Shown: positions 8,431-17,520, counted from the first letter of the stretch. The stretch is DNA of 64,000 nucleotides from Paenibacillus naphthalenovorans (GCF_900099895.1 NZ_FNDY01000008.1:62001-126000), one strand, 5' to 3'. A program made the numbers and translations. Notes: generated by a model from the sequence alone, not told the origin.

Positions 8431-9230
8431 TCAAACGAATCACTCCGCTGGGAGTCATCACCTTTTTCGTCGTTTTGTTTGTGATCTCGCCGCTGCTGAT
8501 CATTATTCCAACCTCTTTAACGTCGGCAAAGTATCTTTCTTTTCCGCCGGTCGGTTTTTCTTTGGACTGGTATGAAAGAATATTCGACCGCCCCGAATTT
8601 GTCGAATCCTTCTGGTTCAGTCTGCAGCTTGCGGCACTTTCGGCTGTGCTTTCAACCTTGATTGGAACGATTGCCGGTCTAGCCTTGCATAAGTACAAGT
8701 TTCCCGGAAAAGACGTCATTAACGGACTTTTGCTGTCGCCGCTTACCGTGCCGGCGCTGATCATCGGCATTGCGGCTTTGCTCTTCTTCACGAGGATCGG
8801 ACTGGCGGGCACCTTCACCGGCCTCCTGTTGGCGCATATCTTAATTTCGATTCCCTATGTCGTGCGCCTGGTGCTGACAGGACTCAGCTCCTTCGATTAT
8901 ACCCTGGAGCGTGCCGCATACATTCTGGGCGCGAAGCCGATCAACGTCTTTTGGGATATTACGATGCCGATCATTAAACCGGCTATTTTATCGGGAGCGA
9001 TTTTCGCCTTCTTGACCTCCTTTGACAATGTCACGGTGTCTCTCTTTCTGGTCTCACCGACGACGACAACGCTCCCGATGGCGATATTCAGCTACATGCA
9101 GGAAACACTTGACCCGCTTGTAGCCTCGATTTCATCGGTCGTCATTTTATTAAGTCTTGTATTTATTATTTTATTGGAACGTGTGTATGGTTTGGACCGG
9201 CTGTTCGGTTCGAAATCGCATTCGCACTAA
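8427..9230 (+). CDS. ABC transporter permease, PotC-like
   Basis: This 267-residue second permease has about six membrane segments, and its EAA-type coupling loop is visible as LERAAYILGAKPINVFWDITMP. It starts at ATGA, overlapping the stop of the previous permease by four bases, which indicates translational coupling. It is the PotC-like partner in a heterodimeric importer. The following M20 peptidase gene begins within about 15 bases of its stop, so all five genes look like one transcript. Confidence 0.93.
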   Translation: MIKRITPLGVITFFVVLFVISPLLIIIPTSLTSAKYLSFPPVGFSLDWYERIFDRPEFVESFWFSLQLAALSAVLSTLIGTIAGLALHKYKFPGKDVINGLLLSPLTVPALIIGIAALLFFTRIGLAGTFTGLLLAHILISIPYVVRLVLTGLSSFDYTLERAAYILGAKPINVFWDITMPIIKPAILSGAIFAFLTSFDNVTVSLFLVSPTTTTLPMAIFSYMQETLDPLVASISSVVILLSLVFIILLERVYGLDRLFGSKSHSH

Positions 9231-9246
9231 CGGAGATGCTGCTTTG

Positions 9247-10392
9247 GTGAAGTTACAGACAATAAAAGAACAAATTGAAGGGTATATGCCTGACATTCTC
9301 CGATTGCTGGAGGAGAGTGTGAATATCGATTCGCCGTCTACAGACAAGCGGCAGAACGATTTGATGGCCGACTGGTTTACGCGTCAATTTCAACGGCTGA
9401 CCGGAGGCAGGGTCATTCGGGTTCCGAACGAAACGTATGGCGACCGCCTTTTGTGCGAAGTCGGAAGCGGGGAAAAACAGATTCTTCTGTTGGGTCATTA
9501 CGATACCGTTTGGCCGCTGGGAGAAGCTGCCCGAAGGCCGTTCCGCATCGAGGACGGGCGAGCCTACGGTCCCGGCGTTTACGATATGAAGGCCGGTTTG
9601 CTGCAGGCCATATTCGCACTTAAAGCGCTGTTGGACTCCGGACGGTTTCCGGAGGATAAGAAAGTCGTACTGCTCATGAACAGCGACGAAGAGCTGGGAA
9701 GTCCGACGTCCCGTGCTTTGATCGAGGAGCAGGCGAAACTGTCGGCTGTCGCTTTCGTATTGGAGCCGCCGATGGAGCCAAGCGGTGCGCTCAAGACGTC
9801 CCGCAAAGGCAGCGGACGCTATAAGCTTGCGGTACAGGGCATCTCGGCGCATGCCGGGGTAAATCCGGAGAAAGGTGTATCTGCCATTCATGAGCTGGCT
9901 TGTCAGATTCAGCGTCTTCATGCGCTTACGGACCTTTCGCGGGGGACTACGGTGAACGTCGGCGTGATCCGGGGCGGTATCGGGAGCAATGTCGTTGCGG
10001 AGCATGCTGAAGGAGAAATCGATGTGCGCGTGGCTACCTCAGCCGAAGCGGAGCGCATCGAAGCGGAGCTTGCCCGGCTTATTCCGGCGCTCCCTCAAGC
10101 CCGGCTTACGCTTACCGGCCGGATGATGCGCCCTCCGATGGAACGTACCGACCGTACGGCGGCCCTGTTCGCCTTGGCGCAGGAAATCGCCCGGACGGAT
10201 CACGGAATCGAACTGGCGGAGACGCATACCGGCGGTGTGAGTGACGGAAACTTCACCGCCGCCGTCGGCACACCGACGCTGGACGGTTTGGGCGCAAGAG
10301 GCGACTTTGCCCATTCTCCGGATGAATACGTCCGGATTGACGAGATACCGCTGCGCACCGCGTTGCTGGCCGAGCTCATCCGGCGCTGCTAA
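9247..10392 (+). CDS. M20 family metallopeptidase, glutamate carboxypeptidase-like
   Basis: This protein of about 381 residues is a zinc-dependent M20 peptidase of the carboxypeptidase G2 type. The metal and catalytic motifs are all present: GHYDTVWP, GPGVYDMKAG, NSDEELGS with the catalytic and bridging glutamates, and the late GARGDFAHSPDEYV with the last histidine ligand. The central dimerisation domain begins near the ISAHAGVNPEKG motif. It has no signal peptide and so should act in the cytoplasm on the imported compound, probably cleaving a C-terminal amino acid or an N-acyl group. GTG 9247 or TTG 9244 may be the start, as GGAG at 9232 fits both. The operon context supports uptake followed by hydrolysis. 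Confidence 0.9.
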   Translation: MKLQTIKEQIEGYMPDILRLLEESVNIDSPSTDKRQNDLMADWFTRQFQRLTGGRVIRVPNETYGDRLLCEVGSGEKQILLLGHYDTVWPLGEAARRPFRIEDGRAYGPGVYDMKAGLLQAIFALKALLDSGRFPEDKKVVLLMNSDEELGSPTSRALIEEQAKLSAVAFVLEPPMEPSGALKTSRKGSGRYKLAVQGISAHAGVNPEKGVSAIHELACQIQRLHALTDLSRGTTVNVGVIRGGIGSNVVAEHAEGEIDVRVATSAEAERIEAELARLIPALPQARLTLTGRMMRPPMERTDRTAALFALAQEIARTDHGIELAETHTGGVSDGNFTAAVGTPTLDGLGARGDFAHSPDEYVRIDEIPLRTALLAELIRRC

Positions 10393-10404
10393 AGTCTTAA
10401 ATGA

Positions 10405-10442
10405 AACAGCCTGGTACCTCTATGGGGTAACAGGCTGTTTTG
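10405..10442 (+). terminator. Terminator of the ABC transporter-M20 operon
   Basis: AACAGCCTG pairs with CAGGCTGTT across an inner GTACC/GGGTA stem and is followed by a T-rich tract. A second hairpin, AAGGGCATCC/GGATGCCCTT, at 10473-10508 lies between the convergent genes. Confidence 0.85.
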
Positions 10443-10522
10443 CTGTACATTCCTCGTCAGGTTTCATATCTGAAGGGCATCCTCATTCATACCCGAATGG
10501 GATGCCCTTTATTAGCGATAAG

Positions 10523-11734
10523 CTACGAACCTGTTTTCTGCACTTGATTTCTCGGGAATAGAGAGAGCCTGACCCATAAAGCGTTTAGCAGCAGCAGTAC
10601 GGCGGCCGTCATGAAGATTCCCCGGATGCCGATCAACCCCGATACGGCTCCCCCGATGACCGGTCCGAGCATATTGCCCAAAGCCAGGGAGCTCGTATTA
10701 AAGCTATAGGCCCGGCTTTCCATGCCGCTTGGTGTATACTGGCGTATTAAGGTCTGCACGGAAGGGAGAAGCCCTCCCATAAAAACGCCCAACAGGAAAC
10801 GCGAGGCGAGCAGCTGCCAGATGTTGGTGACAAAGGCCTGGGGAATAAAGGCCAGACCCGTCCCGATCAAAGCGATCGCCAGAATGCGCTGCGATCCCAG
10901 CCGGTCCCCCAGTCTGCCCAGCAGCGGTGATGCGATCATGTTCGAAAAGCCGGTCACCGAACCGACAAGTCCGGCATAAAAGGCCAGCAGCTGGCCGCTG
11001 CCGTGGAGCTCTTGTACGAACAAGGGAATCAGCGGCATCGAGCTAAGAATCGAAAACTGGATCAGGAAGGTAACGGAATACAGAGCCGGCAGCTGGCGGA
11101 TCCGGATCAGCTCGCGAAACCCGCTGAACACCGACATTTTTGGCCTGGTTTTGGCTTGCTCGATGTCGAATTTTTCTTTTACCAAGAACGCGGCGAGCAC
11201 GGAAGCGGCGAACAACAATCCCCCGGTGATGTAAAAAATGGGGCGAAAGCCGACCCATTCCGCCAATACTCCCCCAAACAAAGGTCCGAGAATCGTGCCC
11301 GCCACGCTGCCGGATTGCAAAGTACCCATGGCGAAGCCCATCCGTTCACGGGGCGTATTCGCGGATACCAACGCGACGGCGGCCGGCATAAAGCCCGATA
11401 TAACGCCGTTAGCCAAACGAAGCAGCAGCAAATGCAGAGGCGTAGCGGCCATGCCCATGAACATCATGACAAAAGCCATGCCGAAGCCTGACCTAAGGAG
11501 CATGACCTTTCGTCCGAACCGGTCGGCAAGTCCTCCCCAGATCGGCTGAAAAATAAACGATGAGACAAAGTTGGCGGCGAAGATCAAGCCCGCCCACACG
11601 GCCACTTCATGCGGATCGTGAATTCCCATTTCCTGTATGTATAGGGGCAGGAACGGAATAATCATGGTCATGCCGGACATGACCATGAATTGTCCAAACC
11701 AGAGTACGATTAAGTTGATTTTCCAACGTTCCAA
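10523..11734 (-). CDS. MFS efflux transporter (MdtG/multidrug type)
   Basis: This 403-residue major facilitator protein has twelve predicted membrane helices. The motif A loop between helices 2 and 3 reads GGLADRFGRKVMLL, and it is repeated in the second half as GRLGDRLGSQRIL. The helix 1 pattern (LWFGQFMVMSGMTMIIPFL) and overall length are those of small-molecule exporters such as MdtG and similar drug-proton antiporters. The start is TTG, with AAGGAA upstream. Substrates cannot be inferred from the sequence. It stands immediately after a phosphoesterase gene on the same strand (45 bases), and the two may be co-transcribed. Confidence 0.9.
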   Translation of the reverse strand: MERWKINLIVLWFGQFMVMSGMTMIIPFLPLYIQEMGIHDPHEVAVWAGLIFAANFVSSFIFQPIWGGLADRFGRKVMLLRSGFGMAFVMMFMGMAATPLHLLLLRLANGVISGFMPAAVALVSANTPRERMGFAMGTLQSGSVAGTILGPLFGGVLAEWVGFRPIFYITGGLLFAASVLAAFLVKEKFDIEQAKTRPKMSVFSGFRELIRIRQLPALYSVTFLIQFSILSSMPLIPLFVQELHGSGQLLAFYAGLVGSVTGFSNMIASPLLGRLGDRLGSQRILAIALIGTGLAFIPQAFVTNIWQLLASRFLLGVFMGGLLPSVQTLIRQYTPSGMESRAYSFNTSSLALGNMLGPVIGGAVSGLIGIRGIFMTAAVLLLLNALWVRLSLFPRNQVQKTGS

Positions 11735-11779
11735 AAAAGGTTCCTTCTTTCCTTGCTTGGATGGATAACTTACAGCGCT

Positions 11780-12535
11780 TCAACGTTCCAGGCCGGTTGT
11801 CTGTTCATAACGGAACCGCTCCAGCTCAGGCAGTCCGACCTGCTCTGCGATAGCGACGGCTTTCTCGATATCGTAAGGGACGCGTACGGATTGTACGGAG
11901 AACGGGGCTTCCTCCATAAGGTCCGCCACACCCTCCAGAATCACGTAGCTGGCCTGCGCCAGTCCGTCGTAGGGAGCGCCGACGCTGCCCGTATTGAACA
12001 GCAAAAGTCCTTTGCTTTGTTTGGATTTGAGCGTCTGCATGAACGGGATGTGAATGTCCCCGTAGCCGATCACATCCGGCGTATGCTCCGTTCCCAGGAA
12101 TCCTCCGGTATGCTCGGTGTTCTCGAACATCGCCAGCTTTTCTTTCTTGTCCGCTTTTTGCGGTACGCGATGATAGACGCTTTTCGCGGAAGCGTGCAGC
12201 AGCCGGATACGCCTGCCGCTCATCCGAAGATCCACGAAAAAAGGCAGCTCCCGCAAATAACGGAGCCGTTCCGCTCCAAGCCGTTCCTGCTGCCACAAGC
12301 CGGATTCCTTATCCTGAGGCTGGTTGATTCCGTGTTCCCAATTGCCCAGCACCGTCACTTCGCAAAGCTCGCGAATCCGATCCACCACCTCACAAGGCTG
12401 AGGGCCTTTGCCGACCAGATCGCCAAGACAAATGATGCGCCGGATCTCGCGGCAGCGGATGTCCCGCACAACAGCTTCCAATGCCTCCAGGTTACCGTGG
12501 ATGTCTGAAATGACTGCGATTTTGTCCATTGTCAC
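11780..12535 (-). CDS. Calcineurin-like metallophosphoesterase
   Basis: This 251-residue protein belongs to the YfcE-type metallophosphoesterases. The dimetal motifs are visible in order: SDIHGN near residue 10, GDLVGKG near 38, GNWEHG near 66, a histidine in LLHASAKS, and GYGDIHIPF in place of the usual GHTH. GTG 12535 is favoured because AGGAGG sits six bases upstream. ATG 12529 is the alternative. Such enzymes hydrolyse phosphodiesters or phosphoprotein bonds, and the natural substrate is not evident. The first residue of the final GHTH motif is replaced, so activity might differ from that of canonical members. Confidence 0.88.
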   Translation of the reverse strand: MTMDKIAVISDIHGNLEALEAVVRDIRCREIRRIICLGDLVGKGPQPCEVVDRIRELCEVTVLGNWEHGINQPQDKESGLWQQERLGAERLRYLRELPFFVDLRMSGRRIRLLHASAKSVYHRVPQKADKKEKLAMFENTEHTGGFLGTEHTPDVIGYGDIHIPFMQTLKSKQSKGLLLFNTGSVGAPYDGLAQASYVILEGVADLMEEAPFSVQSVRVPYDIEKAVAIAEQVGLPELERFRYEQTTGLER

Positions 12536-12592
12536 CCATGGCCTCCTGTTATTCCATTTTTTCATATGTTTTTCATTATACCACATACCGGG

Positions 12593-13564
12593 CTAGTATA
12601 TTTGATGAATCACTTCTTCAAAATCAGGCTCCTCCATATGAACGTCGATGATCGTACCGAACGATTCCAGCTTCCGGAGCACTTCCATCGCAGGGATATC
12701 CCGCCGGTTGAAATGAATCGCAAGCCCGCGGCCGCTCGTCTTTGCGATGCTGAATTCGGGTAACGCATCCGGGCCCGGAACGTCCGCTTCCGAGGTGAAG
12801 GTAACCTGAAGGAGGGTAGGAAGCCCGATACGTTCGCGGAGCTGACCGATCGTTCCGTCATAAACGAGCGACCCGTGGTTAATGACCATCACACGGCTGC
12901 ATAACTGCTCGATGTCATCCATATCGTGAGTCGTGAGCAGCACCGTTTTTCCCAGCTCCCGGTTAACGGTGGACAGCAGCTTGCGGATATTTCGCTTGGC
13001 CAGAATATCCAGCCCGATCGTCGGTTCGTCCAGAAACAGCAATTCGGGCTCATGAAGCAGGGCGGCGGCCAGATCGGCACGCATCCGTTGGCCGAGGGAC
13101 AGCTTGCGAACAGGGACGTCCATCAAATCGCGCAGCTCGAGAAGCTCGTCCAGCTCGCCAAGCGTCTTTGCTTTACGGCGCGGGTCAATGCGGTACATTG
13201 CGGCAAGAATATCGAACGAATCGCGAACGGGCAGATCCCACCACAGCTGGCTGCGTTGTCCGAATACGACGCCGATCCGGGAGGCTACCCGCCGCCGGTC
13301 CTTATGGGGATTAAGTCCGCCGATGCGGACTTCCCCGGAGGAGGGATGAAGGACACCCGCCAGCATTTTGATGGTGGTCGATTTGCCGGCGCCGTTCGGT
13401 CCGATATATCCGACAAATTCGCCTTGCTCTATGGTGAAGTTAATCTCGCGGACGGCTATTTTTTCCGCACCCGCCCCGGAGAGTACCGACTTCAACCGCT
13501 CCCACCTGCTTGGATGGTTCGGGGGGAGCCGAAAGCTTTTATGCAAATTTCTCACTTCGATCAT
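12593..13564 (-). CDS. ABC-2 type exporter ATP-binding protein
   Basis: This 323-residue ATPase has Walker A GPNGAGKST, signature LSLGQRMRADL, Walker B LLFLDEPTIGLD and the switch motif LTTHDMDDIEQ. The C-terminal 90 residues form the extension found in the NatA/viologen-exporter type subfamily. It is the last gene of a three-gene minus-strand cluster, after two ABC-2 permeases, and together they should form a heteromeric exporter in the membrane. AGAGGAG precedes the ATG. The exported compound is unknown. Related systems export drugs, lipids or peptides. Confidence 0.92.
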   Translation of the reverse strand: MIEVRNLHKSFRLPPNHPSRWERLKSVLSGAGAEKIAVREINFTIEQGEFVGYIGPNGAGKSTTIKMLAGVLHPSSGEVRIGGLNPHKDRRRVASRIGVVFGQRSQLWWDLPVRDSFDILAAMYRIDPRRKAKTLGELDELLELRDLMDVPVRKLSLGQRMRADLAAALLHEPELLFLDEPTIGLDILAKRNIRKLLSTVNRELGKTVLLTTHDMDDIEQLCSRVMVINHGSLVYDGTIGQLRERIGLPTLLQVTFTSEADVPGPDALPEFSIAKTSGRGLAIHFNRRDIPAMEVLRKLESFGTIIDVHMEEPDFEEVIHQIY

Positions 13565-13611
13565 TCAAACGGCAGCTCCTCTCTATATTTATGGAAGGAT
13601 GCAGGCTTGCA

Positions 13612-14403
13612 TCAGCTTCCCGTGCTTTGATAGCGGGTAAGGCCGAGCTTCCAGAAACGCAGCATAAGCCCCAGAAAAACAACGGTAAACAGCATGACGC
13701 CGGGCAGCAGCCACCAGCCGAATTCCCCTCTCAGCACATACAGTGCGGGAATGTAGTTGGCCATTCCTACGGGAATGAGCGTAAGCAGAACGGTTCGCAG
13801 CCAAAGCGGGTACAGATCCATCGGGTACTGAACGGCGGTTCGGGCGGCGTCTTCCGTCAGATTTTGAAGGTCGCTGATGCGTGTAATCCAAAAGCCGAAG
13901 GTGGCGGTGCCAAGTCCGATCGCGAACAGCAGGGCCGCTCCGGTGACAAGAATGAGCAGCGTTAAAGGAACCGCCAGCCATGTGACTTGCCCTATGCTCA
14001 TCATGTGGCTTAAGCAAAGCGTCAGAATGATCCCACCCTGGATGCACTCGCCGAACATGGGCCGGAAGTTTTGCGACATCAGCGCGAGCAGAACGGGGAC
14101 CGGTCGGATCAGCAGGCCGTCGAGGTCGCCCGACACCAAATATTTTTCCAGATGGTGCACATCGTTGGCAAAGCTGCGATAGAGCGCCTTGGACAGCAGT
14201 ATGGTGGAATACAGATAGCCGATATCGTACAGGGACCATTCTTGGATGTTATCGAACTTCCATAAAATGATCGAAATCAGTAAAAAATCGGTCGCATTGA
14301 CTACAGCGGCCAGCAGCGTAGACAGCCAGAAGTTGAATTTGTACTGCATTCGGCTGCGGATGCTTGCTCTAATTAGCAGAACATACATTCGAAGCGTGTT
14401 CAT
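13612..14403 (-). CDS. ABC-2 family permease (DUF990-like), second subunit
   Basis: This 263-residue membrane protein has about six hydrophobic segments and belongs to the ABC-2 permeases of the DUF990 group (start MNTLRMYVLLIRASI). The start ATG at 14403 overlaps the stop of the preceding permease gene as ATGA, so the two are translationally coupled. Its features include the charged cytoplasmic entry RSRMQYKFNFWL and the loop HHLEKYLVSGDLDGLLIRP, which is typical of this group. It should form the channel with the upstream permease and the downstream ATPase. Confidence 0.87.
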   Translation of the reverse strand: MNTLRMYVLLIRASIRSRMQYKFNFWLSTLLAAVVNATDFLLISIILWKFDNIQEWSLYDIGYLYSTILLSKALYRSFANDVHHLEKYLVSGDLDGLLIRPVPVLLALMSQNFRPMFGECIQGGIILTLCLSHMMSIGQVTWLAVPLTLLILVTGAALLFAIGLGTATFGFWITRISDLQNLTEDAARTAVQYPMDLYPLWLRTVLLTLIPVGMANYIPALYVLRGEFGWWLLPGVMLFTVVFLGLMLRFWKLGLTRYQSTGS

Positions 14404-15176
14404 CCGCCCTGCACCTCCACTTTGCGCCGAACGAACGCGGTGGCTGCCAAACAAAGCGCCGTAAGCAACGAGCACCACAAAAAACCGCCACACATGGTGG
14501 AGGGGGGAGCGAGGCCTAAATAGATTTTGCTTGGAACGTGCTGCATATAGGGATATGGGGTCCAAGCGCTTATCCGCGAAAGCCAGTCGGGTAGCCATTC
14601 GATCGGGACCAGAAAGCCGGAGAGGACGGAAGAGACGGAAAAATGGACCCAATACAGCCAGTTGGACTCGGTGGTCCAAAGCGCCGTGACGCCGATGAGG
14701 TAGTTGATGCAGATGTTCATATAAGAGGCGGATGCCAGCGACGTTAATGTAAAGATCCATGTTGCCGCGTCTGTAGGGACGGGCAGACCGATCGTCCAGA
14801 TATAGATGAAGTAGATGGGCACCGTTTTGTATATCAGCTGATAGCCGATTTGTCCCCATTCCCGCCCCATCAACTGATAGAAAAGATGAACCGGGCGCAT
14901 CAGGTCCAGGGCGATATGTCCGCTGCGAACGGAACGTTCGATGCCAAGTCCGTTGGTGATGAACAAGGTGATCCACAATACCGCCTGATTGAACGCAACA
15001 TAATGGATGACATTTTGCAGGCTGTAGCCGTTCATCCCCGCGGGCTCGCCGATTCCTTTCCAGATGGAAACGTAAATAAGACCGAACATGGCGCTCGCGA
15101 CGGTATTGATCGCATGCGAGGAACGGTACTGCAGGTTTCGCGAGAACGCTTTTTTAACCAATACGGGAAAAAGCAT
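14400..15176 (-). CDS. ABC-2 family permease, first subunit
   Basis: This 258-residue membrane protein is the first gene of the three-gene ABC-2 exporter cluster. ATG 15176 (MLFPVLVKKAFSRNL) follows TTGGAGGTG and is preferred over an in-frame ATG 23 codons upstream. It has about six membrane spans and the DUF990-type loop ERSVRSGHIALDLMRPVHL, which parallels the SGDLDGLLIRP loop of the partner permease, so the two are distant paralogues. No regulator gene is attached to the cluster. Confidence 0.86.
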   Translation of the reverse strand: MLFPVLVKKAFSRNLQYRSSHAINTVASAMFGLIYVSIWKGIGEPAGMNGYSLQNVIHYVAFNQAVLWITLFITNGLGIERSVRSGHIALDLMRPVHLFYQLMGREWGQIGYQLIYKTVPIYFIYIWTIGLPVPTDAATWIFTLTSLASASYMNICINYLIGVTALWTTESNWLYWVHFSVSSVLSGFLVPIEWLPDWLSRISAWTPYPYMQHVPSKIYLGLAPPSTMCGGFLWCSLLTALCLAATAFVRRKVEVQGG

Positions 15177-15349
15177 AGGCACCTCCAAGGTTTCAAACTC
15201 TCTCCAACTGGTAACGGCAGTGGAGAAGTGAATGGGTTCGTGCAATCATGCCTAAGTCCGCTCGGGGTGAGTAAGTCTGAAAATCGAAAGGATATCTATC
15301 ATACCAGAAGGCAGCGGGGAACGGCAACATATTTTTGGTACAATTGCCC

Positions 15350-15378
15350 ATGACCGGGGGAGGGCCTTTTGGTATAAT
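15350..15378 (+). promoter_or_regulatory. Candidate sigma-A promoter of the CapA-like gene
   Basis: A perfect -10 TATAAT (15373-15378) follows ATGACC (15350-15355) at 17 bases. The roughly 295 bases between this gene and the minus-strand permease hold nothing else that I can name. Confidence 0.55.
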
Positions 15379-15471
15379 GGTACACGGAGGTTGCCGGCAG
15401 TTGGGAGGAAAAAGGGGTAGGTTGCGATTAGATCACGTACAGAAAAACATAAGCGTCTTAAAGAGAAAAAA

Positions 15472-17046
15472 ATGAATCGCATGTTATGGTTGAAGATCGC
15501 TTTGTTGACAGTTTTGACGATAGGTGCCTTCGCCTATTTAATGCAGGAGCTTGATCGGCCTCATGGTATGGTGGAAGGTGAAGCGGCGTCAGGAGCCAAA
15601 ACGCCGCCAGCTCCTAGCGCAGGAGTTCAGCCGCGGCAGGATGATGCGGACAAGCCGCCGGCGGTGAATGAAAACGAACAGGCGAATATCGCACCAGGTA
15701 ACGATAAAGCAGCGGATCGTGTGAACATGTCCTTTGTCGGCGATGTGATGTTCGCGGGTAAAGTGGAGGCTCTCCTGAAGCAGCACGGATATGATTATCC
15801 GTTCAAATATGTTCGTTCCTATCTGGAGAAGGCGGATATTGCCGTCGCCAATCTGGAGACGCCCATTACGACCAGAGGCACGCCGGAGGATAAGACCTAT
15901 GCTTACCGTTCGTCGCCGTTGGCCCTTTCCGAGCTCAGGAAAGCAGGGGTGGATCTCGTCAATTTGGCGAACAACCACAGCATGGACTATGGGGTGGAGG
16001 GTCTCCTCGATACTTTGGATTACCTGGATGCGGAGGGGATCAGGCGGGTCGGGGCCGGAAGAGACAGCGAAGAAGCGTACCGTCACGTCATCATGGAGCA
16101 TAACGGAATGAACATCGCGTTTCTCGGGTTCAGCCGGGTGATTCATTCCGCAAGCTGGTATGCGGGTAAAAACAAGCCGGGGCTTGCTGAAACCTATACG
16201 ACAAAGCTGCCGCTTCAGGCGATCGCCAAAGCCAGGGAAGAGGCCGACCTCGTTGTCGTCATCGCCCATTGGGGAGAAGAACGAAATCACCGACCGATCA
16301 AGGTGCAAACCGATCTGGCCAGACAGTATATCGATCAAGGTGCGGATCTGGTTATCGCGAGCCATCCGCATGTATTGCAGGGCTTCGAGCAGTATAAGGG
16401 CAAGTGGATTGCGTACAGCCTCGGCAACTTTATTTTTACGACCAACGCAAATTCGGCTACGTGGGAAAGTATGATACTGGAAGCGTCCTGCTCGAAAGAA
16501 GGAAGCTGCGATTTGCAGCTTGTGCCTATCTTGACCAAATGGGCTCAACCAATCCGTATGGTAAAGGAGGAAGGCCGCAAGCTGTTCGACAAATTGACTG
16601 CTATTTCGGTTAATGCCCAGGTTGATGAGGAAGGGCGGGTTACGGCAGCATCCCGACCGTCAACGGGGCAGGCGGCAGTGAAGTCATCGGTGAACGAGAC
16701 CAAGAAGCCGGCAGAATCCAATCAGGCTGTTCGATCGGGAAGCAAGGCGGACCCGGGCAACAAATCCGATAGCAATACTGCAAAGCAAAGCGAATCAGCC
16801 AAATCCGGAAGCACAGCGAATCGGAATGAAACGCCGAAATTGAACGGAACGACCAAACCGGGTGAAGCGTCGAAATCGAACGGAACGTCGAAATCGAACG
16901 CGAATCCTAATTCAGATGAACCGGCAAAAACAAATCATCCCGTCAAACCCGGCGGGACACCGAATGTGGGCGAATCCGGGCAAACCGGTAACCAAACCAA
17001 TCCGGGAGGTACGGCCGAGTCCGGAGAACCTGTTTCCGGTGAGTAA
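15472..17046 (+). CDS. CapA/PgsA-family metallophosphatase-like protein, membrane anchored
   Basis: This 524-residue protein belongs to the CapA (poly-gamma-glutamate capsule) family. After an N-terminal membrane anchor (LKIALLTVLTIGAFAYL) and a proline/alanine linker, the PGA_cap domain spans about residues 80-330, with FVGDVMFAGKV, VANLETPIT, NLANNHSMDYG, IAHWGEE, ASHPHVLQGFE and YSLGNFIF. The last 140 residues are a hydrophilic Ser/Asn/Lys/Gly/Pro-rich tail with repeated KSNGT and NPGGT-like words. It should be anchored outside the membrane. No capBC genes are adjacent, so a capsule role is uncertain. The start is uncertain: ATG 15472 has little ribosome binding site, and the frame stays open upstream to 15421. 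Confidence 0.88.
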   Translation: MNRMLWLKIALLTVLTIGAFAYLMQELDRPHGMVEGEAASGAKTPPAPSAGVQPRQDDADKPPAVNENEQANIAPGNDKAADRVNMSFVGDVMFAGKVEALLKQHGYDYPFKYVRSYLEKADIAVANLETPITTRGTPEDKTYAYRSSPLALSELRKAGVDLVNLANNHSMDYGVEGLLDTLDYLDAEGIRRVGAGRDSEEAYRHVIMEHNGMNIAFLGFSRVIHSASWYAGKNKPGLAETYTTKLPLQAIAKAREEADLVVVIAHWGEERNHRPIKVQTDLARQYIDQGADLVIASHPHVLQGFEQYKGKWIAYSLGNFIFTTNANSATWESMILEASCSKEGSCDLQLVPILTKWAQPIRMVKEEGRKLFDKLTAISVNAQVDEEGRVTAASRPSTGQAAVKSSVNETKKPAESNQAVRSGSKADPGNKSDSNTAKQSESAKSGSTANRNETPKLNGTTKPGEASKSNGTSKSNANPNSDEPAKTNHPVKPGGTPNVGESGQTGNQTNPGGTAESGEPVSGE

Positions 17047-17123
17047 ACAAAAGAATGGCCATGAGGAAAATACAAACCGGCCCAGGATCGGCACAAAAGA
17101 AAGTCTGCAGCAGAACATGATAG

Positions 17124-17151
17124 ATCCGTACATATGAATCCGTACATATGA
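17124..17151 (+). repeat. 14-base tandem duplication
   Basis: ATCCGTACATATGA occurs twice head to tail without mismatch, in the gene-poor stretch before the insertion sequence remnant. Confidence 0.85.
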
Positions 17152-17234
17152 AAAAAGACGCTCCATAAGACTGATTTTCAACGCAGTGGCCGGCGTGTGG
17201 TAGGCAGAAACGTGGTCGGCGATCTCCGGCTTCA

Positions 17235-17520
17235 GAAATGGGTACGTCAATAGTGGGATGAGGTGGAAGCTGACTTGGCAAAAAAGAAACAGCCAGCAGA
17301 ACTATTGGCCAAAGAGACCCTGGACGTGCAGAAGAAATACGAGCAAGCGATGAAAAAACTGTTGGGTGAGAAGAGATCACCCGACTCAAAGTAGCCCATC
17401 GCTGGATTGGGAGGGGAAACATACCCGGTTCGGACGGTTCTTAAGATCGGCGAAGTCCCTAGATCCACCTGCTACTACCGTCTTCTTACGGGGCAGGAGA
17501 TTTTAACGAGCCTCTTTTGA
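17235..17520 (+). mobile_element. Decayed IS3-family (IS150-like) transposase remnant
   Basis: A plus-strand reading from about 17415 gives YPVRTVLKIGEVPRSTCYYR, which matches the start of IS3-family OrfB transposases (usual form VLxVPRSTYYY). It stops after a few more codons (LLTGQEILTSLF then stop). The preceding frame (17235-17393) encodes a lysine-rich coiled segment ending in SPDSK and a stop, which could be a degraded OrfA end, though this is less certain. No catalytic DDE region or terminal repeats remain. The rest of the 17047-17766 gap holds the 14-base tandem duplication and a terminator-like hairpin. Confidence 0.6.

Noticed and set aside
13612-14976. 454-residue reading of the ABC-2 permease frame
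   Set aside because: The first 191 codons are the complement of the partner permease region in another frame. The ATGA overlap fixes the real start at 14403.
16943-17422. 159-residue minus-strand frame opposite the capA-like tail and the IS3 remnant
   Set aside because: No ribosome binding site, composition reflects the complement of repeated sequence, and no family resemblance.
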